Shown here in pieces: positions 1-5,464 of a DNA stretch of 5,464 bases. The stretch's first letter is position 1, and every line of letters begins with the position of its first letter. A program made the translations under genes and the position numbers. Source of the stretch: Sphingomonadaceae bacterium (GTDB lineage Bacteria > Pseudomonadota > Alphaproteobacteria > Sphingomonadales > Sphingomonadaceae); contig CANEVG010000255.1 in the NCBI GenBank assembly GCA_947442095.1, forward strand, positions 1-5,464, in the 5' to 3' direction. The notes beneath the pieces were generated by a model. The model saw nothing but the letters and a program-made list of their open reading frames with translations. It made no database searches and was not told where the DNA came from.

Positions 1-878
1 AGCCGATTGCACTCGTTCATGATGCGCCGCATCGCCGAATTGCTGGTCTCGTGGATCAGGATGTGGCTGACGATGAGGTCGAAATAGCCGTCTTCGAAAT
101 CGGTGCTTTCAGCATTCTGCTGGCTGAAGTGGACGGTCTTGCCCATCGATTCCGCGCGGGCGTGAGCATAGCGCAGCACCGGCGCGCCGACATCGATGCC
201 GAAGACTTCCGCCTCGGGGAAAGCGTCGCAATAGCTCAGCGTGGAATGGCCCACGGTGCAGCCCATATCGAGAATGCGGCGCGGCTTGAAATCGGGGTGG
301 TTCTCCTTGATCCACGAAATCGTGGTGTCGCCGATATCGCTGTTGAGCGGCCCCATCCGGCCCATCGCATAGATATAGACCGCCGTGTCATAGACCGCAC
401 CATTGGCGACGTCGTCTGCGGTGAATTCGGTGTGATAGCCGCCCGGCATGCAGTGAATGTCCACGCCGCGGTGGTACTTCGGGATCTCGAGTTCCGGGTT
501 CAGCCGCAGCGTGCCTGCAGCCGTGTCTGACTTGCCCGCCGCCGCGATCAGATCGGGCAACTGGCGCTCGATCGGGATCTGCACCGATTTCCACATCATT
601 TCCTGGCTGTTGCGCTGCATCGCGCTCCAGAAGTTGAAATAGGGGTCCTCGCTCATTGCCTTGCGGATTTCGACGTAGGTTTCCGGCTCGGTTCCGGTGG
701 CCTTGGTGAAGGCCGGCTTGGCGCGCGCTTCATAGGCGTCGTGGTTGCCCAGCGAAACCTTGGACGCGAGGTGGAACTTCAGGCTCTTCACGAACTCCTG
801 ACGCGAAAACTCGTCCGAGGTCGTTTTCGGCAACACGCCGTGGCGAAATTGGGTGGTCAGATCCTGAGTGGCAGTCAT
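1..878 (-). CDS. Class I SAM-dependent methyltransferase (3' end missing, runs off the left edge)
   Basis: Transfers a methyl group from S-adenosylmethionine to an unidentified, probably small-molecule, acceptor; expected to be cytosolic. The first 292 residues are visible; the C-terminal part of the Rossmann domain lies outside the window. The SAM-binding fold starts at about residue 200: motif I ILDMGCTVGHS (202-212) with the D-x-G-C-x-x-G glycine loop, the acidic end of strand 2 in VFGIDV (Asp229, expected to hold the ribose), NAES (255-258), and the strand-4 motif FDLIVSHILIHE (266-277). The roughly 200 residues before it match no domain I can name; they contain HCMPGGYHTE (142-151) and NGAVYD (159-164) and may form a substrate cap. 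The ATG at 878 is preferred because AAAGGA lies 8 nt upstream; an in-frame ATG at 887 overlaps that ribosome-binding site. It is the last gene visible in the operon, 21 nt after the hydrolase stop. The family is clear; the substrate is unknown. Confidence 0.88.
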   Translation of the reverse strand, partial: MTATQDLTTQFRHGVLPKTTSDEFSRQEFVKSLKFHLASKVSLGNHDAYEARAKPAFTKATGTEPETYVEIRKAMSEDPYFNFWSAMQRNSQEMMWKSVQIPIERQLPDLIAAAGKSDTAAGTLRLNPELEIPKYHRGVDIHCMPGGYHTEFTADDVANGAVYDTAVYIYAMGRMGPLNSDIGDTTISWIKENHPDFKPRRILDMGCTVGHSTLSYCDAFPEAEVFGIDVGAPVLRYAHARAESMGKTVHFSQQNAESTDFEDGYFDLIVSHILIHETSNSAMRRIMNECNR

Positions 879-886
879 GACATCCA

Positions 887-892
887 TCCTTT
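887..892 (-). promoter_or_regulatory. Ribosome-binding site of the methyltransferase
   Basis: AAAGGA on the minus strand sits 8 nt before the ATG at 878. Three ATGs are crowded here (887, 883, 878). The one at 887 starts inside the Shine-Dalgarno sequence, and the one at 883 is out of frame and hits a stop after two codons. The site therefore selects the ATG at 878. Confidence 0.6.
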
Positions 893-899
893 GTTTAGA

Positions 900-1730
900 T
901 CAAACAGCAACATCGCGTAAAAACGACGCCAGTCCAGCAGCAAAGTTGGCGGCATCGAGATCGGGTTCGAAATTCGCGCCGTCCACCGGCAGCACGCGCG
1001 CATCGGGGCGCATCTCGGCGGCGCGGGCGAGATAGGGATGCAGCACGTCATCGGGCGCGGCGGCGATCATCATCGGCACCTTGATCGCCTTGTAGAACTC
1101 CGGAAAGTCCTGCCCCCAAACCGCACTATAGCTTTTCACGCGGCCGACATAGGCGCGCATCTGATCGCACATTTCGCGGTGGATCAGCTGCGGATCGGCA
1201 TGCGCGCCTAGCTGGCGCAGATATTCCCAGTTCTCGAGCAGATAGCTGCCAGAAACCACCGGCGAAAACGGCACACCGTAGTACTTCGAGAACTCGACCC
1301 GCTCCTCTGCCGTCAGCGGCACCGGGCCGATCATGGTGAGCGAGGCAACCAGATCGGGTTGGCGCGCGGCCAGTTCCACCCCGATGCACGAGCCGGTGTG
1401 ATGACCCACGACGTGGCACTTCGTGATGCCCAGCGCGCGCACCGCCTCACCCAGCCAGCCGACATATTCGGTCATCGAGGGCGAGTGATCCTCCGCTGCA
1501 TCGAACGAGCCGCCAAAGCCCGGCGTATCGAGCGCGTGCATCGGCCATTCCCCGGCGAGCAGGTGCATGGTCTTGATCCACATCTGTCCCGAGCTGGCGG
1601 TCTGGTGGAAGAACACCACCGGCACGCCTTCACCCGCCTTGGCACCCGCCTTGGCACCCGCCATGCTGCGCACGTGGATCTGCCCGCCGCTGGTGTCCAC
1701 GTAGCTCTTGCGCACGCCCGCTTCGCTCAT
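900..1730 (-). CDS. Alpha/beta-hydrolase-fold protein with a degenerate catalytic triad
   Basis: A 276-residue single-domain alpha/beta hydrolase, the usual length for the family, with no signal peptide, so cytosolic. Landmarks in order: core strand and oxyanion-type loop VVFFHQTASSG (38-48), LDTPGFGGS (67-75), nucleophile-elbow region VVGHHTGSCIG (107-117), cap region about 135-205, late strand and acid loop MIAAAPDD (221-228), and the C-terminal GANF (251-254) followed by a helix. At the elbow the G-x-Ser-x-G serine is replaced by histidine (G109-H-H111-T-G113). Where the catalytic His normally follows a glycine near the C-terminus, Asn253 is found. The acid (Asp227 or Asp228) is present. 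A normal Ser esterase mechanism is therefore doubtful. RutD, the hydrolase-fold partner of RutA in uracil breakdown, also lacks the elbow serine as I recall, which fits the RutA-like gene next door. ATG 1730 lies 4 nt after the monooxygenase stop, with AGGA upstream, so translation is probably coupled. The specific function is unknown. Confidence 0.88.
   Translation of the reverse strand: MSEAGVRKSYVDTSGGQIHVRSMAGAKAGAKAGEGVPVVFFHQTASSGQMWIKTMHLLAGEWPMHALDTPGFGGSFDAAEDHSPSMTEYVGWLGEAVRALGITKCHVVGHHTGSCIGVELAARQPDLVASLTMIGPVPLTAEERVEFSKYYGVPFSPVVSGSYLLENWEYLRQLGAHADPQLIHREMCDQMRAYVGRVKSYSAVWGQDFPEFYKAIKVPMMIAAAPDDVLHPYLARAAEMRPDARVLPVDGANFEPDLDAANFAAGLASFLRDVAV
1631..1662. repeat. 12-bp tandem repeat inside the hydrolase gene
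   Basis: The unit cacccgccttgg occurs twice exactly (1631-1642, 1643-1654) and is followed by 8 bases of a third copy. Being a multiple of three, it keeps frame and encodes the repeated Lys-Ala-Gly-Ala peptide at about residues 24-33 of the hydrolase. This is a surface-loop position between the first two beta strands. It looks like recent slippage. Confidence 0.9.
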
Positions 1731-1734
1731 CGCT

Positions 1735-2799
1735 TCAGTTCCTGCACCTGAGCAGCGGCATTACCCGCTCGCCAAAATCGGTGATCCCACCAACGAAATC
1801 GGGCCAGCTGAACAGCATGCCGTCGATGCCGGTTTCCGCTGCAATCTCGTCGATGCGCAGCGCCAGCGTCTCCGGGCTGCCGCAGAGCACAGGGATGCCC
1901 ATGAACGCCATGTTGCCTTCTTCGAGCCCCAGCGAGAGCCCGGACTTCAAGCGTTCGGCGATGCCGCCCGCATTGGTGTCCATCGAAGCGCTTGCCATGA
2001 TATTGGCGATGGCGCCGTGATCGGCACCGGCCACGATGGCATCGGCCTGCGCCTTGGCCTCGGCATCGGTGCGCCCCACGATCATGTGCATCAGCGCATA
2101 TGTGCCCACCCGGCGGTTGTTCACCGCGGTCGCCGCCCGCACGTTTGCGACGATGGATTTCAGCGCCGCAGGATGCGCGATCACGAAATTCTGGTCGCCC
2201 ATTTCAGCGGTGAAGGCGATGCCCTTCGGGCTCTGCCCGGCGCAGACGATCGGAATTTCACGCTTCGGCTGCGGATAGACGCTGCAGCCCTCGAGCGAGA
2301 AGAACTCGCCCTTGAAGCTGGTTTCGCCGGTGCGCCACAAGTCCTTGAGGATGGTGAGATATTCGCGCGCATAGTCATAGCGCCGGTCGAAGTATTCGTC
2401 CCCGCGCCACAGGCCCATCTGGGTGTATTCGGGCTTGTTCCAGCCGGTGACGATATTGAGCCCGCAGCGCCCTTCGCTGATATCATCGAGCGTCGAAATC
2501 ATGCGCGCCACCACTGGCGGATGCGCGCTGAGCAGCGTGACGCTGGGGAACAGGCCGATGGTCTTGGTATCCGCCGCCAGCGCCGCCATCAGGGTGAAGC
2601 TTTCAAGGCACGCGTCCCAATAGCCGGTTTCCCCGCCGAAGCCTTTGAACTTCATCATCGAGAGCACGAAATCGAGCCCCACGCGCTCGGCTTCGAGCGA
2701 GATCGCCTTATTGTGCTCGTAAGTCGGCAAATAGACCGGGCTGCCCTTCGAGGGGATGTAGCCGTTGCTGCCGTTGGGGAGGAAAACACCGAACTTCAT
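1735..2799 (-). CDS. RutA-like LLM-class FMN-dependent monooxygenase
   Basis: A 354-residue bacterial-luciferase-type TIM-barrel monooxygenase that uses reduced FMN and O2 supplied by a separate reductase. From memory it aligns almost end to end with E. coli RutA (pyrimidine oxygenase, about 360-380 residues): start MKFGVFLPNGSNG, TYEHNKAI (26-33), FKGFGGETGYWD (51-62), LESFTLMA (65-72), NIVTGWNKPEYTQMG (115-129), YFDRRYDYAREYL (136-148), FKGEFF (162-167), the FMN-phosphate-region VCAGQSP (185-191) and the C-terminal end FGERVMPLL. RutA opens the uracil ring through a flavin-N5-peroxide type intermediate. The same chemistry here is an inference, and the substrate need not be a pyrimidine. There is no rutB, rutC, rutF or rutG nearby, so rutA is not assigned. 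ATG 2799 has a perfect AAGGAG 5 nt upstream. It is the second gene of the operon, 32 nt after the FAD oxidase stop, with the hydrolase 4 nt downstream. No flavin reductase is visible in the window. Confidence 0.93.
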   Translation of the reverse strand: MKFGVFLPNGSNGYIPSKGSPVYLPTYEHNKAISLEAERVGLDFVLSMMKFKGFGGETGYWDACLESFTLMAALAADTKTIGLFPSVTLLSAHPPVVARMISTLDDISEGRCGLNIVTGWNKPEYTQMGLWRGDEYFDRRYDYAREYLTILKDLWRTGETSFKGEFFSLEGCSVYPQPKREIPIVCAGQSPKGIAFTAEMGDQNFVIAHPAALKSIVANVRAATAVNNRRVGTYALMHMIVGRTDAEAKAQADAIVAGADHGAIANIMASASMDTNAGGIAERLKSGLSLGLEEGNMAFMGIPVLCGSPETLALRIDEIAAETGIDGMLFSWPDFVGGITDFGERVMPLLRCRN

Positions 2800-2804
2800 G
2801 CAAA

Positions 2805-2810
2805 CTCCTT
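2805..2810 (-). promoter_or_regulatory. Strong ribosome-binding site of the RutA-like gene
   Basis: A consensus AAGGAG on the minus strand lies 5 nt before the ATG at 2799, in the 32-nt gap after the FAD oxidase stop. It is the best Shine-Dalgarno match in the operon and fixes the start. Confidence 0.75.
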
Positions 2811-2831
2811 CGATGCCCGAATGCCTTGCCC

Positions 2832-4451
2832 TTAAAGCCCAAGAGCGCCGGGGTTCATCAGCCGCTCGGGATCGACCACGGCCTTCATGCCGGCCACCAC
2901 TTCGCCCAGCGCGGCGTTGTTCATGATCTCGCGGTAAGGGTAATACTTCCCGATCTGCAGATGCAAGCCGCCCAGTTCGTCAAACAGGTTGCGCAGCTCA
3001 TCACGCAGCCCCAGCGCGACCGCGCGGCGCGCCTCGTCGGCCGGAATGTCGCGCCACTTGTCGGCAAATTCGGGCTCGATCAGCGAAAGGCGAAACTCGC
3101 CCAGTTGATCGCGCCAGTAGAAGCTCGGCTCGATCACGAACTCCGGCCCGGAGAAGCAAGTCAGATAGCTGGTCTTGATGCCCCACTGCTCCATCAGCGG
3201 CTTGCGCTCAGCCAGAAAGCGCTCGGTCGCCTGCGCTGCCGGAATGGCGCGCGAGAGCGGGAAATAGCCATGGACGGGAATCCAGATCTCACCGTCAGAC
3301 CCAAGCAGGATCGTGCGCACCCCGCCAAACGGCGCGTTGCGGAACACGGTGGGGATCGAGTTCGCCATCTCGGTGCCGCCCTCGTCCGCGCAGATTTCGG
3401 CAGCAAGATCGGTGTGTTCGGCGGCGACCACTTCGGTCAGCGCGTCGAGCGTCATGTGCAGCGAATAGGGCACGTTCTTGAGGATCTTCTTGCCGCTGAG
3501 CGCAACGCGCGCCGCGTTCTTGAGGCCCTTGAGCCCGCCCTTGCGCGCGATTTTGCCAACCAGCGAGAGCCCTTCTTCGAAGGTGATGCCCTGGTTCTCG
3601 AAACCGGCGTTGTAATAGGGATCAAAGCCGTAGCATTCCGAAGCGATCCCCAGCCGCGCGATGCGCACTTGCGCGGCCAGCATCGCCTCCAGCGTGTCGA
3701 ATTTGTAGGACAGATAGCCGGTGTGCCCGGCGGTGCGCACGAGCCGCAAGGCAGCAACCGCCTTCACGCCCATCGCGCCGGTATCGGCGGTGAACAGCCC
3801 GGTCACATCCGGGCCGAAATGCCGCCAGAACGGCGTGGAATTCTTGTGCGCCCAGCTCCCCGTGGTCAGCAGGCTGCCATCGGCGAGCACGACCTTGAGA
3901 CCGATCACGGTCTGCGCCGCGGTGCCGCCCGTGCCCGATCCGTGGAACAGGCTGTTCTGCGAAAGCGCACCGCCTACAGTGGCATAAGCGCCCGAGAGCG
4001 GGCCCCAATAGGGCGTGCGCACGCCGTGCGGGGCGAGCGCTTCGTGGAGGTCCTTCCACGTGCAGCCCGTCTCGACGATCACGTACATGTCGTCGGCGTT
4101 GATCTCGATAATGCGGTTCAGCTTGCGCATGTCGATCAGCACGCTGCGCGCCCGCTCGGGCGAATAGCCGCTGGTGTAGCTCATCCCGCCGCCGCGCGGC
4201 ACCACTGCGAACCCGGCGCGTGTGGCGACGCCGACGGCATCTGCCAAGGCTTCGGTGCTGGCAGGCTGGAGCACCATCGCCGCCACTTCATGCGGACGGA
4301 AGCTCAGGTCCTGCGAGTAGAACTCGCGGTTCTTGCTATCGAGCAGGACGTTCTCGCGCCCCAGAATTTGCTGAAGCTGCTCTATCGTGGCGCCATCAGG
4401 CCCATGGCTTGCCGGAGCACCACCCGGCGCTTGCTGCAGACTCGTCTCCAC
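2832..4451 (-). CDS. FAD-linked oxidase (VAO/PCMH superfamily, GlcD-like two-domain flavoprotein)
   Basis: First gene of the minus-strand operon, 539 residues, no signal peptide. It oxidises an unknown substrate, probably an alcohol, 2-hydroxy acid or phenolic compound, by hydride transfer to FAD. Domain 1 (about 45-240) is the FAD-binding PCMH fold: VLQPASTEALADAV (60-73), PRGGGMSYT (85-93), IDMRKLNRIIEIN (106-118), VETGCTWKDL (126-135), VGGALSQNSLFHGSG (159-173), IGLKVVLADG (183-192) and TGAMGV (224-229). Domain 2 is the FAD-oxidase C-terminal domain, ending in HLQIGKYYPYREIM (497-510) and DPERLMNPGALGL (527-539), the typical end of this family. The start is GTG at 4451: AGAGGAG lies 7 nt upstream and the conserved fold begins soon after. 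The same frame stays open to an ATG at 4700, but that would add 83 unconserved residues and run across the start of the divergent dehydrogenase. Covalent or non-covalent FAD attachment cannot be decided by eye. Confidence 0.9.
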   Translation of the reverse strand: METSLQQAPGGAPASHGPDGATIEQLQQILGRENVLLDSKNREFYSQDLSFRPHEVAAMVLQPASTEALADAVGVATRAGFAVVPRGGGMSYTSGYSPERARSVLIDMRKLNRIIEINADDMYVIVETGCTWKDLHEALAPHGVRTPYWGPLSGAYATVGGALSQNSLFHGSGTGGTAAQTVIGLKVVLADGSLLTTGSWAHKNSTPFWRHFGPDVTGLFTADTGAMGVKAVAALRLVRTAGHTGYLSYKFDTLEAMLAAQVRIARLGIASECYGFDPYYNAGFENQGITFEEGLSLVGKIARKGGLKGLKNAARVALSGKKILKNVPYSLHMTLDALTEVVAAEHTDLAAEICADEGGTEMANSIPTVFRNAPFGGVRTILLGSDGEIWIPVHGYFPLSRAIPAAQATERFLAERKPLMEQWGIKTSYLTCFSGPEFVIEPSFYWRDQLGEFRLSLIEPEFADKWRDIPADEARRAVALGLRDELRNLFDELGGLHLQIGKYYPYREIMNNAALGEVVAGMKAVVDPERLMNPGALGL

Positions 4452-4645
4452 GGGCAGTCTCCTCTGTTCTCTCCAGTGATTTGTATACCGACCAGACAGG
4501 AGCGCAAGGTTCAATTCACTTTCAATAGACTTTTTGTGCACATTCTGACCCCATCCCTCGCGAGCGGCCTTGCTGCGAAGGCAATTCAAATGCATCCTTC
4601 GCGGCGTACAATTCCTGCAATCCATACAATGAAAGGATCTCCCGC
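4452..4645. promoter_or_regulatory. Divergent promoter/operator region between the operon and the dehydrogenase gene
   Basis: This 194-bp region is visibly more AT-rich than its flanks and should hold both promoters. Seen directly: TTGTATACC at 4481-4489 on the plus strand, and on the minus strand ATTGTACG (4612-4605) and ATTGTATG (4630-4623), the last two exactly 18 bp apart. There are two TTCAAT hexamers 11 bp apart (4510-4515, 4521-4526), the palindrome TGTGCACA (4535-4542) and the palindrome CTCGCGAG (4557-4564). TACAAT at 4607-4612 could be a -10 box for the dehydrogenase gene, but no good -35 box stands before it. For the operon, TTGCGC with TATACA 14 bp further on is only a weak promoter match. 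TTGTATAC resembles operators of GntR (FadR-type) repressors, which is an inference; no regulator gene lies in the window. Confidence 0.5.
4459..4465 (-). promoter_or_regulatory. Ribosome-binding site that selects the GTG start of the FAD oxidase
   Basis: AGAGGAG on the minus strand is placed 7 nt before GTG at 4451. No ATG in this frame has a comparable site near it, so this decides the start against the longer reading from 4700. Confidence 0.7.
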
Positions 4646-5395
4646 ATGCGTGCAGCATTGGTTTCCGGCGCCGGCATAGGCATAGGCGCAGCGACGGCAA
4701 AGATTCTCGGACGCGATGGCTATCATGTCGTGGTCAGCGACATTCTGGCCGCCGAGGGCGAGGCCGTGGCAGCCGAGATACGCAGCCTTGGCGGCTCGGC
4801 GGAATATGCTGCGCTGGATGTCAGCGATACGGCCGCCTGCAGCGCTCTGATCGCAGATATCGATGCACGCTTCGGCAGCCTGTCTGCGCTGGTGGCGAAT
4901 GCCGGGATCGCACCCCGCGCAACCTATCCGATCATGACGGACGATAAGTGGGACGAGGTTCTCAATGTAAACCTCAAGGGCCAGATGCGCCTGATCCGCG
5001 CCGCCGCACCGGCGATGGCGCTCAAGCAGCAGGGCGCGATGGTCTGCGTGTCATCGATCGCCGGCGCGGTGGTCGGCTGGGACGATCACTGGCACTATTC
5101 CGCCGCCAAGGCAGGCATCACCGGGATGGTCAAGGCCGCCGCCTGCGCGCTGGCAAAGGACAACGTTCGCGTGAACGCCGTCGCGCCGGGCTTCATTCGG
5201 ACGGCGCAGATCCTTTCGGAGGAAAACTCGCTCGGGCCGGAGGGGCTTGCTGCTGCCGAAACCACGGTCCCGCTGGGCCGCGCCGGGCACGCCTCGGAAA
5301 TCGGCGAAGTGATCGCCTTCCTGCTCTCCGACAAGGCGAGCTACCTCACCGGGCAGACGATTGTCGTCGACGGCGGCCTGACGGTCGCGCTCTAA
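4646..5395 (+). CDS. Short-chain dehydrogenase/reductase (classical SDR, NAD-type)
   Basis: A 249-residue classical SDR, full length, that interconverts an alcohol and a ketone; expected to be cytosolic and tetrameric as its family usually is. Rossmann glycine motif SGAGIGIG (7-14, Ser in place of the usual Thr), Asp32 at the end of strand 2, which favours NAD(H) over NADP(H), LDV (57-59), NAG (85-87), catalytic Asn109 in NVNL, Ser137 in VSSIAG, and Tyr151 and Lys155 in YSAAK. PGFIRT (181-186) and the C-terminal LTGQTIVVDGG (234-244) complete the family pattern, so it should be active. ATG 4646 has AAAGGA 8 nt upstream. The ATG at 4629 is out of frame. The gene stands alone on the plus strand, divergent from the operon and followed by a strong terminator. 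The divergent layout suggests shared control and a step in the same pathway, which is inference. The substrate cannot be read from the sequence. Confidence 0.95.
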   Translation: MRAALVSGAGIGIGAATAKILGRDGYHVVVSDILAAEGEAVAAEIRSLGGSAEYAALDVSDTAACSALIADIDARFGSLSALVANAGIAPRATYPIMTDDKWDEVLNVNLKGQMRLIRAAAPAMALKQQGAMVCVSSIAGAVVGWDDHWHYSAAKAGITGMVKAAACALAKDNVRVNAVAPGFIRTAQILSEENSLGPEGLAAAETTVPLGRAGHASEIGEVIAFLLSDKASYLTGQTIVVDGGLTVAL

Positions 5396-5413
5396 AACCC
5401 CTGCGCAGCGCAC

Positions 5414-5455
5414 AAAAAACCAGGCCATGCATCGCTTGCATGGCCTGGCTTTTTT
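5414..5455 (+). terminator. Strong intrinsic terminator, probably bidirectional
   Basis: A perfect 12-bp GC-rich stem (5420-5431 paired with 5437-5448) with a 5-nt TCGCT loop is followed by C and then six T (5450-5455). The stem is preceded by six A (5414-5419), which give a U-tract on the other strand, so it can also stop leftward transcription. It begins 19 nt after the dehydrogenase stop codon. Confidence 0.95.
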
Positions 5456-5464
5456 ATGCGGCAA

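Noticed and set aside
51..530. A plus-strand reading frame opposite the methyltransferase
   Set aside because: The minus-strand frame here carries intact SAM-binding motifs; this frame has no family resemblance and no ribosome-binding site was identified.
1735..2799. Calling this gene rutA and the hydrolase rutD
   Set aside because: The similarity to RutA is strong, but the other rut genes are absent and the hydrolase has a different elbow sequence from the one I recall for RutD, so the symbols would claim a pathway that the context does not support.
1708..2835. A 375-codon plus-strand reading frame opposite the RutA-like gene
   Set aside because: Low-complexity, Arg/Ala/His-rich translation without motifs, fully antisense to a gene with clear family motifs.
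4625..4630. TACAAT as the -10 box of the dehydrogenase promoter
   Set aside because: Transcription would start at about 4636, inside or after the ribosome-binding site at 4632-4637. The upstream TACAAT at 4607-4612 is a better candidate.
2826..4679. A 617-codon plus-strand reading frame opposite the FAD oxidase
   Set aside because: It is the antisense shadow of a GC-rich coding gene: its translation is rich in Arg, His and Ala, shows no recognisable domain, and covers the whole opposite gene and the intergenic region.
5402..5412. TGCGCAGCGCA inverted repeat just after the dehydrogenase stop
   Set aside because: The 5-bp arms are separated by one base, too tight to form a useful hairpin; the real terminator follows immediately.
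5051..5464. Minus-strand reading frame over the end of the dehydrogenase and the terminator
   Set aside because: It reads through a strong intrinsic terminator and is antisense to the conserved SDR catalytic region; it has no recognisable motif.

Overview
The window looks like chromosomal DNA from a GC-rich alphaproteobacterium. A sphingomonad (Novosphingobium/Sphingobium-like) is my best guess, from the GC-rich third codon positions and the accessory catabolic gene content. This is inference, because no rRNA or other taxonomic marker is present.

Layout. Four genes lie head to tail on the minus strand and read as one operon, in transcription order: an FAD-linked oxidase (4451-2832), a RutA-like LLM-class flavin monooxygenase (2799-1735), an alpha/beta-hydrolase-fold protein (1730-900) and a class I SAM-dependent methyltransferase (878 to beyond the left edge). 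The gaps are 32, 4 and 21 nt, each carrying a Shine-Dalgarno-like sequence, and no terminator-like hairpin was seen between the genes. A 194-bp region (4452-4645) separates this operon from a divergently transcribed NAD-type short-chain dehydrogenase (4646-5395, plus strand). That gene is closed by a very strong, nearly symmetrical intrinsic terminator (5414-5455). Apart from the two-sided intergenic region there is no long non-coding stretch.

How the genes may work together. The set comprises two flavoenzymes, an NAD-dependent alcohol/ketone dehydrogenase, a hydrolase-fold enzyme and a methyltransferase, which suggests a small-molecule pathway, probably catabolic. The monooxygenase closely resembles RutA, the pyrimidine-ring-opening enzyme, but none of the other rut genes I would expect next to it (rutB, rutC, rutF, rutG) is present. 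The hydrolase next to it lacks the normal Ser nucleophile and the normal catalytic His. The substrate cannot be read from sequence. A cyclic amide, an N-heterocycle or another aromatic-type compound is a guess by analogy with RutA.

The most interesting points are the RutA-like enzyme in a non-rut cluster, the degenerate hydrolase beside it, and the repeated TTGTA-type motifs in the divergent promoter region. No mobile elements, CRISPR arrays, tRNAs or rRNAs were seen.
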